A program made the translations under genes and the position numbers. 64,000 bases of DNA from Tetranychus cinnabarinus (lineage: Eukaryota > Arthropoda > Arachnida > Trombidiformes > Tetranychidae): assembly GCA_022266195.1 (NCBI GenBank), contig WHVY01000008.1:3471501-3535500 (forward strand). The letters run 5' to 3'. A model generated the notes under the pieces. The model searched no databases and was not told the origin of the DNA. It saw only the letters and a program-made list of their open reading frames with translations. Positions 1-12,400 of the stretch are shown here, in pieces. Position 1 is the first letter of the stretch. The number at the start of each line of letters is the position of its first letter.

Positions 1-3000
1 TTAACTGAAGGAAGATCGGGTCGAGGTGATATACCAATTGAGATTGAAAATCAGCCAGGAAGATTGGGTAGAGACGATTTTAACATCAATGAGCCCAACA
101 ATGCAAGTCTTTACCTAAACTTGGCCTCCTCTAAGTCATCCGATGATCAAGGTGAGCTAGATAATTCAACAATAGTGGAACGACCAACTCATATAATGGG
201 TCGTAGTTCACGAGCCCTAGATTTGGACCACTATTTAGGGGGATCCCGAAAAGCTCGTAAAGAGGGGCACAGGGAATCACGAATTCTTAATGACAACATT
301 GATTTAACATCATCATCATCATCATCTTCGTCCTCAGCTAAATCAGGATTGGCAATTCAGGGATTCATTCCAATTGTATCCTTATCCGGCTCTCCAACAG
401 GTGGTTCAACAATCATATCAGCTTCACCAACATCATCGGTCTCTTCTTCATCTCCGGGAAAACATTCAAACGACTATAATTCAGGTAACGACAATGGTAA
501 CAATAATGGCAATTATCAAGAGGAAGGTTATCTGCCACCTTCAAATGGCTATGCTGGACCCAATGATGCCAAATTTCTTGGTGCTGCCTTACAAGGACTA
601 ACAGCCGCTTTCAAACCCAAACCTCAGGGTTATGATCCCAACCTCTACGAAAGTTACAATGGACCTTCCTCATCATCACCTCGAGACTGTGTTTGTGTTC
701 CCTTTTATATGTGCAAAAATGGTTTTCTTGAGCAGCGATCAAAAAATCCACCAGTGAACGCATTGATGGGACATAGACCAGCTACTAATTTAGGAGATTA
801 TGAAGATCTCGTCAATGCTCAAAGCATTTTGAACCAGTATTCAATGTCACCTCAACTGGCTTCCTTTTATCGATCCAAAGTGAGGCAACCTCAACATCAA
901 CAACACCATCAGCACCATCAACAACAGCAACACCATCATCAACAACAACATCAGAATCATCATCAACAACACCATCAACACCAACCAATACAATCATTGC
1001 CATCAACATTTGCCCAAGAAAGTGTTAACAATCATCAATATCAACCAACACCTGCACCAGTTACTCGATTACCAATAGACGAAAGAAGCATTGATGGTCG
1101 ATCCAATCGTCCACAGATTGAAGCATACAATTCTAATTCAAATGAGGTAGGTTGATTGTTGAAAGAATTAAATTCGTATTAAGATCATAGTAATCATGAG
1201 AGAATGAAAAAATCTAAATTAGTGAGAGTGATTAAATTGTCATAAAGGTTAGAGAACCTTGAACTAAAGGTTATCATGCTATAAAAAAAAGTAAACCAGG
1301 CCTCAAGTTATAAACTACCAACCGGTTATTTAGCTAATTACAGTTCATTTCAGTGTTTTTGTTAACCATTGATGAATCTCATCTGAATCAGAATCAGCTT
1401 GATTGTCATTTTGTGTGTAAGAGAGAGTATAAAGATAAAAAGAGAATATAATTTGAAAAACCAAAAATAGCGTTGAGAGTAAATTAATTTTGACTGTTTA
1501 ATGTCATCTTCACTTTTTTCACCTTCACTATTCTTCTGTTAAAAGATAAATATTACATGATGAGTGAGAGTGATGAGCATTTTAGACAGTTACTCATCAT
1601 GTTTAATATAATGATCATGATGATCATGATGATCATGTTGATTAATAGATTTTTTTGCTGCTCTCTAACCTTTAACATTTTCCAATCAAAATGGTTTTAA
1701 CAGTAAACAGTCTTTCCAATTTGGAGAGCCAAAACCAGCAAACACAATTGAGCAGCTTTTTGACTTGACTTGCCAATAAAAAGGAAGAGTAGGTCAATTT
1801 ATAAAACTGGCGATATCAAGAACTAATAACAGTGAAAATCGAAATTGATTTTATAAATAGTAATCATGAAAACATTAATAATAGTAAAATCAAGTTTTGA
1901 TTTCAAGTTTTTACGCTTTATATTGATTTTTCAAACTCTTCAAACAAACATTTCAGGTTGAAATTTATCTAATTGTTTTCCCATCATTTGCTCTTTACAC
2001 CAACAGACAAATAACGACCCTCAATACACTTCAGAAGTTTTAGGTCGTATTTTTGGTTCCTCAGGAGGAAGAAACTGCGGAGTATTGCGAACATGTTGTC
2101 GAATTATGCCAGAATATCAAGCTTATGATGCTCCAGCCCAATTTGTACCACCACAACTTTATCCAATGACAACCTCTAATGATAATTATCTTCAACCATC
2201 ACCCAATTATCAAAATGGTGGATTGATGCAGCCAAGTTATAATGTTTATAATAACCAGCCATCAAAACGATTCCAACAAAACATAGACATTTCAACAGCA
2301 TTGATTCGACCCAAACCATACAACCCACAATATCACGGTGGACATTATACCGGAGGTAGACCCGTCCGACCCTCAATTAAGAACCACCAGCCTCTTCCAA
2401 TCAGACCAATTCGTCCTTCATATGAACAGCAATTGTCTTACCAACCACCTCCACCTCCACCTTCAAATCACCATAACCACCAACCTTCATATCAACAGCC
2501 AAACTCTGCTCTCGTCAACCCAAGCCCTTCAGCTTCATATAATGGCGAATCAAACTATGGACAATGTGGAATCAGAAATTCGGTTGGAATCCATGGACGA
2601 GTCCAAAATCTACAGTATCACAAGTCATCTACTGAATTTGGTGAATATCCATGGCAAGCAGCTATCCTTAAACGTCTCGGACCTGCTGATAGTCTTTACG
2701 TGTGTGGAGGTACTCTTATATCTAGTCAATGGATTGCCACAGCTGCTCATTGTATCAAAAGGTAAGCATTTAAATTTATACAAATTAATGCGGTTCATTG
2801 AAAACAGCAATTTGAATTTAAGATTTGCCCTCTTTCGTTTTGATTCTAATTATTCTGCTTGATTTGTTTCCTTTCCAGCAACCGAGCGGAAGATTTAAAA
2901 GCACGCCTTGGTGAATGGGATGTTCACCGGGATGATGAGTTCTATCCTCATGTTGAAAAATTTGTCGATGAAATTGTTATCCATCCTGAATACTATCCAG

Positions 3001-3680
3001 GAAATCTGATCAATGACATTGCCTTGATTCGTTTAGAGAGTCCAGTCGATCTTAACTCGCCCAATATAGCTCCAGCTTGCATTCCTTCATCTTATGAAAA
3101 TTTCGTTGGATCAAGATGTTGGGTTACTGGTTGGGGAAAGGATTCATTTGGCACTCAAGGTGAATACCAATCTGTATTGAAAGAAGTTGATGTTCCCATT
3201 TTATCGCACACTGATTGTGAACAAACACTTCGACAAACTCGTCTTGGGCCATATTATCAACTCCACCCTGGTTTCTTGTGTGCTGGTGGTGAACCAGGTA
3301 AAGACGCTTGTGAAGGCGACGGAGGATCACCATTAGTTTGTGATGTTGGTGGAATCTGGAAAGTTGCTGGTCTTGTTTCATGGGGAATTGGATGTGGTCA
3401 ACCTGGAGTTCCTGGTGTTTATGTCAACGTTGGTCATTACAATCAATGGATTGATTCAGTTGTAGGTAAATATGGTAAAAGTAGTTTAGATGCTTCACCA
3501 TCATCAGGCAATTTACAAGATCCCTTTGGAGCTGGCATAATTAGTGAACGTAGCAATAATTTAACTCCTTCCAAAATCGCCAATGGAACTGTTGTCGATT
3601 CAAGATTAAGGTCTCAGGAGAGTGCCACATTAACCGTTAAACCATCAGATTTCGAGTCAACAAAGAGTGAATCTCATTAA
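1..3680 (+). CDS. CLIP-domain serine protease homolog, catalytically inactive (5' end outside window)
   Basis: Three exons are visible: 1-1146 (open from base 1), 2007-2761 and 2879-3680. They join at GT-AG sites in phases 0 and 2. The N-terminal part is low-complexity (Ser runs, then a His/Gln-rich stretch at about 885-985). Exon 1 carries a cysteine cluster CVCVPFYMC and exon 2 starts with NCGVLRTCCR; together they look like a CLIP-type disulfide knot split by an intron. A Pro/Gln/Tyr-rich linker follows, then a chymotrypsin-fold domain. His (TAAHC) and Asp (NDIALI) of the triad are kept, but the serine motif reads GDGGSP instead of GDSGGP, so the catalytic Ser is Gly (codon 3321-3323). This is the signature of serine protease homologs such as masquerade and prophenoloxidase-activating cofactors, which are secreted and act as non-enzymatic cofactors in arthropods. 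The signal peptide would lie upstream of the window. The domain call is secure; which ortholog it is, is not. Confidence 0.9.
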
Positions 3681-3684
3681 AAGA

Positions 3685-3690
3685 AATAAA
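3685..3690 (+). promoter_or_regulatory. Polyadenylation signal AATAAA of the serine protease homolog
   Basis: AATAAA lies four bases after the stop codon at 3678-3680. That is very close, so a later signal in the AT-rich 3' stretch may be the one used. Confidence 0.4.
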
Positions 3691-4278
3691 AAGTGGTTTT
3701 AGTTCCTTTTTTTAATTGTATTTTATAATTAATGATTATTTAACCTCCTGTGGTTGAATCATCATTGTTCATTCGACCGAGTCTTAATATCAATTTTTTG
3801 TCATCAATATATCCTCTCGAATCTCCGTTTTTATCCGACTATTGAACTTTTCTGTTCAATTTGCTTAATTAATATACTGCCTTTCTGTTTTTCATTATCA
3901 ATTGACGCATTGTAACTTAATTTGATTGTATTCTCACGCTTTTTCTCTTTAATGATGAGTCATTAATTTGTACATTGAGAATTTTTATGTATCTTCTTGG
4001 AGAAGAAAACTTCATTTCTATTTGTAAAAACGTAAACAAATATATTTTTCAAAAAAAGAAACAATTGATCGCCAATCATTTAATATTTGAATTGGCAACT
4101 ATGATACAAAATTAGTTGTCCTGGAACTATTGAAGCTTGTTTGATCCTCAGCTGAATAATAAACTTTTAAAAGAAGTCCAATTGGTTAGGATCCAAAATC
4201 AGTCAAATGTGACTTGGGTCAAATTTAATCCAATCAAGGTTAGAAGCAATCAATTTATCGAATTAAAGGTTATCACCA
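3691..4278. other. Intergenic region between convergent genes
   Basis: About 590 bases between the stop codons of two genes pointing at each other. It is AT-rich and must hold both 3' UTRs. I see no further gene or repeat. Confidence 0.6.
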
Positions 4279-5001
4279 TCATCTTGAATAAGGATCTTCA
4301 ACCCTTTTATATGCTGCCAGAAACTTTTTGCCACCTGCTCGGGTTACTTTTTGACCTTCTTCGGTACAATCAAATAGCTTACTGTAAATAGCATCACTGG
4401 AAATTTCGTCTTCTGTCAGTTGTTTGAAAAGTGGATGTTCATTAAAGTGAGAGTCCATCCAATTGTACAACTCTTCAACATCAGTGCCAAAATAAACGAT
4501 ACCACCAACTTTTAACACATATGCATAATCGGCCAACAGGGGTTTACTGATTATCCTCCATTTGTGTTTGGTTTTTTTGAAATGTGGATCGGGAAACATG
4601 AAAAATAATTTGCTTAGTTGTCCTTTATGAAAATAATTTGGAAGGTACTTCATGGCATTGGATCGAATACAAGCGATCTGGTCATATTTACCAGGAGATT
4701 CGCTTCTTAAGGATTTAATTCTATCTTGAACATAATCACAGACTTTTACACGAATCTCCATTCCAAGAGATAGTTTATCTGGATAGACTGAAGCAAGGGT
4801 TACCAACAGACCACCATAGCCACAACCAACATCGAGATATTCAACCTGTTCGCCATTTTGGTCATAATCAGGATAAAGTTCATTCCATTTCATTAAATCA
4901 GGTCTAATGGGATAATCAAAACAATGATCGGCAATCGGATTTGTGTGAGCTCTTTGACGATAGAAGCGTTTTTGAGGTGGATCAATAACCTTAGTCGCCA
5001 T
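4279..5001 (-). CDS. Mettl1: tRNA (guanine-N7-)-methyltransferase catalytic subunit (METTL1/Trm8 type)
   Basis: Single-exon 240-residue protein starting MATKVIDPP. It transfers a methyl group from S-adenosylmethionine to N7 of G46 in the variable loop of tRNAs, working with a WDR4/Trm82 partner in known eukaryotes. Visible family marks are the YPIRPDLMKWNELYPDY segment (residues 30-46), the SAM-binding loop DVGCGYGG (57-64) and the signature FFMFPDPHFKKTKHK (133-147). Length is close to the usual size for the family, without the long N-terminal tail of the human protein. It lies head-to-tail with the reductase gene (stop 5260), 258 bases upstream on the same strand. No intron, frameshift or missing motif is seen. 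Confidence 0.95.
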   Translation of the reverse strand: MATKVIDPPQKRFYRQRAHTNPIADHCFDYPIRPDLMKWNELYPDYDQNGEQVEYLDVGCGYGGLLVTLASVYPDKLSLGMEIRVKVCDYVQDRIKSLRSESPGKYDQIACIRSNAMKYLPNYFHKGQLSKLFFMFPDPHFKKTKHKWRIISKPLLADYAYVLKVGGIVYFGTDVEELYNWMDSHFNEHPLFKQLTEDEISSDAIYSKLFDCTEEGQKVTRAGGKKFLAAYKRVEDPYSR

Positions 5002-5259
5002 TATTTTTTTAAAATGGACTAGCTAATTGAAAGAAAGTTAACACTCACAAATACTTAAAAGATGAAAAACATGGCACGGAAATAAATACAAATATAAAAA
5101 ACAGGAAAAAATCACGTTTTAAAAGCATGAAAACAAGCAAAACATTGACTCAAATGTTAAACCCTTATCCATTCAAAACCCAGTACAAATTTTTGGCGCT
5201 AAAAATAAAAATATCTCCCAACAAATAAAATGTTCAAATAATAAATTTAATGAATGAAA

Positions 5260-5979
5260 TTACTCTTCTGAAGTAGTATACGACTCTGGTAAAGAAGGCT
5301 CTCGACTTTCGGCTCGCTCTCTTAAATGGGGTGGAACAAAATTGGGTGGAATAATATCTCGTGCACCACAATCGGGTTGAACACAATCGTCAGATTTTCT
5401 AAATACTAAGGCACAGGAATTAATACAGTAACGGTTACCAGTAGGTGTCGTCTCCTTTTGGAAGAAATGACCAAGATGGGCATCACAACGAGCACAGCTA
5501 ACTTCTGTTCTGGTTCGAGAAGCAGTATGATCTGGAGTAAGAATGACTCTTGATTGGTCAATTGCATCGTAAAAGGATGGCCAACCACAACTGGCATCAT
5601 ATTTTGTTTTAGATGAAAAAAGTTCAGCGTCACAGATTAAACAATAATAGACTCCGGCAGAATCGGTATGAACTAAATCACCAGAAAAAGGTAATTCAGT
5701 GCCCTTTTCTTGAGTCACCTCATACGCGACGGCAGATAGACGTGATCTCAAGTATTGCTTATCAACTTTATATTTTTTAAGATCGCCGGGAGCCTGTTTG
5801 CTGGGTGAAGATGATGATGAGGACCCAAGGTCAGATGAATTTGACCGTCCACCTTCAGTTGATGAAGAAAATTCAGCTCCAGTGAAAGTTGAACGTCCAG
5901 GCTCATTGGAAGCATCAGTGTCAGTGGACTGTCCGAGTGCGAATCCTCTTGAGGTAGATGGCTTAGGATCTTGATCCAT
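5260..5979 (-). CDS. MsrB: Methionine-R-sulfoxide reductase B
   Basis: Single-exon 239-residue protein that reduces methionine-R-sulfoxide in proteins. The first 65 residues are Ser/Thr-rich and low-complexity, with no clear signal or mitochondrial presequence. The SelR fold covers about 70-195. Zinc ligands are the CxxC pairs C113/C116 and C162/C165. The CGWPSF motif puts the likely recycling Cys at 131. The catalytic Cys is C185 in RYCINS, so this is a Cys and not a selenocysteine form. The C-terminal 40 residues are a Pro/Ser/Glu-rich tail. It is divergent with alpha-actinin, whose start lies 471 bases away, so the two may share a promoter region. Confidence 0.95.
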   Translation of the reverse strand: MDQDPKPSTSRGFALGQSTDTDASNEPGRSTFTGAEFSSSTEGGRSNSSDLGSSSSSSPSKQAPGDLKKYKVDKQYLRSRLSAVAYEVTQEKGTELPFSGDLVHTDSAGVYYCLICDAELFSSKTKYDASCGWPSFYDAIDQSRVILTPDHTASRTRTEVSCARCDAHLGHFFQKETTPTGNRYCINSCALVFRKSDDCVQPDCGARDIIPPNFVPPHLRERAESREPSLPESYTTSEE

Positions 5980-6450
5980 TATATTTTTGATTAAAATTTT
6001 TCTCTAAAAAGAAAGAAAAAGAGAGAATCGTTGACTATTAAATTGACAAGAAACGACAAAAATTAGAAAAATCAAGGTTAAATGAATGAAACAATGTGGA
6101 ATCAGAAAACAATCAAAGCACAGGGGGCTTACAGGAATAAAGATAATCTAATTACATTGTCATGTACTTTTAGTTCTATCAGTTTAATTGGTTGTTTAAT
6201 CAAACAACAGATGGAGATTCATATATTCAGATCTCCATCTAGTGTTCAATTTTTACACCATATTAGTGAGCAGTTGCTCACGAAAAGTGTCTCTGGTTGA
6301 AGAGAGGGAGAGAGAAGGTTGAGAGAGAGAGAGTGAGTCTATTTTATAAACATTTTTACCGAAGTGAACATAACGTGAGTCTTACTGTGTTATTGTGTGG
6401 CTGTTGTTGGTAAGGACAACACTCGGTTAAATTGGGTAATTAATATCAAT
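5980..6450. promoter_or_regulatory. Divergent MsrB / alpha-actinin promoter region with GA-rich tract
   Basis: 471 bases between two divergent start codons. A run of GAGAG repeats at about 6301-6334 is followed by the probable alpha-actinin 5' UTR. GA tracts bind GAGA-type factors in arthropod promoters, but binding here is inference. No TATA box stands out. Confidence 0.45.
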
Positions 6451-9400
6451 ATGAGTGAATACGATGTTGATGGATATATTGAACAAGAAGATGATACCCG
6501 TGATGGTCTTCTTGACCCGGCTTGGGAGAAACAACAGCGAAAGGTAATTTCTCCCTTGTATTTCACTATATTCCTGTCTCTCTTTTTCTCTCTCCTACCT
6601 TTCTGTGTGTCTCTCTCATCTCTTTCTCCTCTCTCTGACTTTCCATCTTTTTCTCTCTCTCTTTTCCGGCTTGAATAATATTTTTCTTTGCTATTTGATT
6701 GTCTTTTTCCATCTATTTTCTCTATTCTAACATGCACATTTCTCTGTTACCTCCATCAATCTTTTTTAATTCATCATCTAGTCTTTTTATCTAGTTTCAA
6801 TTTGTTCATTTTCCTCTGTCATCTTTTTTCATCATCACTTTACAGCTTACCAAACTGTTGTACTCTAGCTACTGATCGCTACTTTTTTTTCTTCTGCCAT
6901 TTTATCATCAATAGTTGAACCTTGATCTGCATCCATTTTTAAATAGCATTTTTTACTCCTCTTCTATTATTCACCCTTCTCTATCCTTCTCTATCTTTCT
7001 ATCCTAGTTATTTTTTAATGTCAGTAGTAATGACATCAGTTGAAAATTATGCTTTTTCTGGCTTCAACCAGGAATCATTAGTTAACCATGATAATTATTT
7101 TAATATCTGATTACTTTTGACAAAAATAATTGCTTAGATATACAAATATCTATTTGTTGCATTTCCGATCCACTTTAATTGGTTTACTTTATTGATATGC
7201 ACTTTGATATGATTGAGAGGTGAAGTGATGAACTTTCTTTTTTTTTGATTGACTGTTCTATCTGATATTTATTTATCTCACCTTATATTTCTCCTCTTTT
7301 TTATTAGACCTTCACAGCCTGGTGTAATTCACACCTACGAAAAGCTGGAACCCAGATAGAAAATATCGAAGAAGACTTTCGAAATGGCCTTAAACTTATG
7401 TTACTTTTGGAAGTTATTTCCGGCGAAAGTTTACCCAAACCTGATCGGGGTAAAATGAGATTCCATAAAATTGCCAATGTCAACAAAGCTTTAGACTTCA
7501 TTGCCAGTAAAGGAGTTCGTTTGGTTTCCATTGGTGCTGAGGAGATTGTTGACGGTAATGTGAAGATGACTCTTGGTCTTATCTGGACAATCATTTTGAG
7601 GTTTGCCATCCAAGACATCTCCGTTGAAGGTGTGTAAATAATCATCAGATAAAACTCAATCAGATTAATTTGGCATTATTTACTATTAACCGTTTTTATT
7701 CATCTTTTATCAATCCATCAGAGATGACTGCTAAAGAAGGACTTCTCCTCTGGTGTCAACGTAAAACAGCTCCTTATAAGAACGTTAATGTTCAAAACTT
7801 CCATATGAGCTGGAAGGATGGTCTTGCTTTCTGTGCCTTAATTCACAGGCACCGTCCCGATCTCCTTGATTATTCAAGTCTGTCCAAAGTGAGTTTGCAG
7901 TTTGAACATGCACAACAATGATTTACTAAGCATCCATCAAAACAACCATTTTTACCGCAAACGGACTTATTGATTTTAAATTTCTTCATAAACAGGATCA
8001 CCCTCTAGAGAACCTGAATTTGGCTTTCGATATTGCCGAGAAACATCTTAACATACCTAAAATGTTGGACGCCGAAGGTATGACATTGAAACAATTTATT
8101 CCACCTTGTGAAAAATATCAAAAAAAGGGTCTAGAAGCTTTTTTAAAAAAAAGGTTAACATCTTATAGCAAGTAGTTATGTTTTGTTTCATTTTTTGTCT
8201 CTATGAATCAACTTGAGTTTTAGCTTGAAGGAATCCATGTCAATTTATAAAAGTTAGATTGTGAATCCTGATTGAAGAAGCTGGAGCTAAAGCAAAAGCA
8301 GGAATGAAAGAGAAATAATTGACGAAAGAAAGAAGAGACTGATTTGTGAGAAATTTGATGTCTAAATAGCAAAGGAAGGAGAAAAAGTTGCAGTATTTTT
8401 GGATGAGAAAAGTGCAAAAAAATGGTAAACCCTGACACAATATTGATCGTAATTTAGTGAACATTACCTTTTACCACAGTTCATAAAGTGAATTTTATAT
8501 TCTCCTGTTCCTTTGCCCGTTAAGATGACATGTAAAAATTACACAAAATTATGTAAAAGTTAGTGTGAAAAAGGCAGTTAATGAGAGCAAAAGTGTTCTT
8601 TTTTTATGAGAAAGCGTGAAGGAAGACAACGATGTTCAGTACTAATGTTATTCAGATAAGCTTCGTTTAACTTATCGTTACAGGTTGTTATTAATATATT
8701 TATCTTTTTCCGCTCTTCATCTTTGTCTAGCTCAATATAAGTAAACACTAAATTAATGTTATTAGTTGCATTTTCCCTTTCTGATTGAGGTGAATTTTCC
8801 TTCAACATTGAACTGAAAAGATGATTTTACCAATTTCATAGTAATGAGATTTTTGCTAAATTTCTCAATCCTCTTTCTCTCTCTATCTCTGTCTCTTCTC
8901 TGCCTATTTAAATAACTTTTCAGGTTACCAAAAAATTCAAAGACGAGCCTAAAAATTTTGCTCTCTAATGTTTCCTCCAAATCTCATTGAATATACAACA
9001 TTTATTTCATAGGGTAGTGAAAATAATTTGTTGTATAATCTTGCCCTTTAACCATAATTGTTTCTCAAAGGCTCTTTCCAAGTTAATCTCAAGACTAAAC
9101 TAACCTTTATTGTGATGCTCAGCTTTCATGATTATTGTAATAATTACAATCATCATTACCATCATGTTGATGATCATAACCATAATGACATTTCCGCTTT
9201 TGTTCATTTATTCTTATCATTCATTGGTCACGGTCATCACGTTGTTGAATCTTCTCAATTTTTCAATGAATAATTTTCTCTACTCTCAATGAATTTGATA
9301 TTTTGCTATTGTTGATGACTCTGATGATGATTCTGATGATGTCTCTGATGTCTTTTGATAATACTTAACTGTCCGGGTTAAATTTTTTGTTTGAAAAGCT

Positions 9401-12400
9401 TAATAAGGTCTCGATAGCAGGAAAACCTTTGCCAAGAAAACGTTGGAGATTCGACGTAATTATTAGAATATCTTGTCAAGTTCTTTTCCGGAATTCGCAT
9501 CAACAATTATAAGCTGCCAAGTTATTTCTTCTTCTCTCTCTCTCCATCTTTCCCCTCATCTTCATCTTCCATTGCCTCTTAAATTCATCTTCCCCTCCAC
9601 CCTCCCTCCTTACACAAATCATCTTAACAATTAAGCTTTAGCACACAAAAATAGTAAACATAAACTACTACTGTAATAGTAAAACTTACGCTTTGTATTA
9701 TTCAGGCTCAAATCTAATTTGTCTACATCGTTATCTTCCTCCCTCTTTTTCGCTCTCTTCTTCTCTTTCTTCTCATCATTTTTTCTCCTTCGCAGGGGGA
9801 GTTACATGAGAATCGGTTATATCTGAAAACTTCATTAACATTGAAGTTATGGGAAGCAAATAGGCTTTATGCATATATTTATATTTATTGTTTATTTATA
9901 TTTTGCATGGTCTTTATTATTGAAGTTAAAGGGTTAAAGATGGTTGAGATTTTTGTTTCCACTTCTGTTCATGTCATCAATTAGAGTTGAAATATGTTCA
10001 TTTCTTGAGAAGTAGCAACATCGACAATATTATTGACATGATGCATTTAATGATAATTGTGGACTCAACCGAGCCGACATGTAAAACACGTTTCTCTCAC
10101 AATAGCAAATTAACAATCAACACGCTACCAAGTGTAAAGACTGTTAATTGACTTGGCTTGGTTGATTATATTTCACTGTCATCAGAATCATGTTTACTGC
10201 CTAAACTTCATGTGCTTGTTATTCCCGTTACTTTCCTCCTTTTGTTTTTTAAGATGTTAATCATTATGATTAGAGTAGCTTAAAAAAATAAGAGATTCAT
10301 CTTTAAACAAAAAAGTCAAGTCTACTTGTTAGAATCTAGTTGTCATACTTTTTGATTGTTTTTCCCTAAATATTATCATTCTCATCATCATCATCATCAA
10401 CAAAGCAAAGAGTCAAATTGACTTAATGAGTGCGTTATAATTGGTTACAAAAAAGCGGCAAAAAATCTGCAAAAAAATCAGCTCACTTGTTTCTTTTTTT
10501 ACTTTAGTTATGCTTTTACTACAGAATCGTGTTGATATTGAAAAATATATCTAAATTTTGTTGAAAATTATAACTTTGACAGTTTAGTCTATTTTGCTTT
10601 TTCTTGTTCGTTTTTTTTCTGTCTCTTTAATTACATCTACTTTGTGTATGATTTTACATTCATACACACCATACACATTCATGCACTCCTACTCATTACT
10701 CATGTATTAATTTATATAATTGTAGCTTCTCGGTGAAGTTTGTTTTTCGCACTCACACCATTTTGTTTGCTTTTCTAGTCGCAATATACCTAAAAATGAA
10801 CAGCTCAAAATGACAAATATCAACACTTATAAGTTATTTATCATGATAAATATTCTTATGTAACTGAAACCTTTGTCAGTTAGCTTTAGCTATTTCCTGC
10901 CTACAAATGGAATTTTGTCTTTTACTTTTCATTCAACATTCCATTGCAAATTCATTTGTTAATTTTTTACACTTGATTAACTCACACAGACATGGTTAAC
11001 ACGGTTAAACCTGACGAGAGAGCCGTTATGACCTATGTTTCCTGCTATTATCATGCCTTTCAAGGTGCTCAACAGGTAAACATTAAGATCAAAAGCAAAA
11101 GGTTTCTTTTTTTCTTCACACACAAAAAGCAATTTATAGTTAACTGTTGAATGTAAATTAATCCAAAAATGTCTTTTGTCTGTCAATACAAAAAACCTTA
11201 CCAAGTGAATGCAAACTAATAACTAATACAAGAACAATATATTTAATGAAACAAAATCAAATCAATGACACATTGATTTTCACCTAATCTCATCAATAAG
11301 CGATGAGCTAATTAATTAGATTACCTAGTAACTACTTGCCAATAGACCAAATGAAACAAGCATGTTTCCGCCAATTGTTTGTTTAAAAGCAACCCTTTCC
11401 TTCATTATCCTCCAACACCTTCAAAAATGAAAATCTGATGAAAAAAAAAGATTTCAAAAAACCTAATCCTAATCTAACAATGCTTGAACTTTTAACTATA
11501 AAAATCTTTCTCTTTCTCCTTTCCAATAATATCAACCATCGAAAAATGATGAACCGATTCTTACCTGTTATGTTTAATTAAATGTCAAATACCATCAATG
11601 CCAACGACTTAACCAAAAAAAACACTAAACATAAATAAAACTGAATGCTGAACCTGCCTGTAAAAACCCAATGGTAACCGCAATTGAAATTGAATGATGG
11701 ACTTGGCTGCAAACTTGTCATATTTAACATAATCACACTTAATCATTATTAGATATTAACTCGGCTGCCTGGCCTGATGAGAGGGCTATAATGACTTATG
11801 TATCTTCCTATTATCACACATTTTCTCGTGCTCAGCAGGTAAACCAAATGTTTGTCATTCCCTTTACTTATCTTCTTCCTCTTTTCTTATTTTTTTCTGT
11901 CTCACCTTTCACTGAATTAACTTCATGTTAATATGTTGATGATAATTATGAGGAAGAAAAAAAAGAAGTGAATAACATTGAAAATCCATAATCACTTGTC
12001 CATACGCCAATTACCTTTAAATCTCACAATAACAAGTTAAATATTACCTACCATTTCAACTCAATTCAATTTTTCTTAATTTCTCTATCCTTTCATATTT
12101 TCACTCGTCTTCATTTTTTTTACTTTCAACCCTCCGAGTTTATCTTTAAGTTTTACATTTAACAACAATTTATCGTTTTCCTATCTTTATATTAACTTTC
12201 ATTATTTCCTGACAAACTGATACTAACAACAACAACCTAACAATGACTTTATAATACAAAAGCACAAAATTAGGAAGAAAAAATTGCTATGAAAAAAGCT
12301 ACATTTTTTGCAATAAGTTTATCTAATGCATTTATTTCTCTTCTTTTTTCTCTTTCTCTTCATTTCGCTTCAATTTTAAACATCTTGGAATTATCACGCT

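Noticed and set aside
9799..9850. Possible third alternative alpha-actinin exon after TTCGCAG in intron 4
   Set aside because: The sequence does not encode the DERAxMTYVS segment required at this place.
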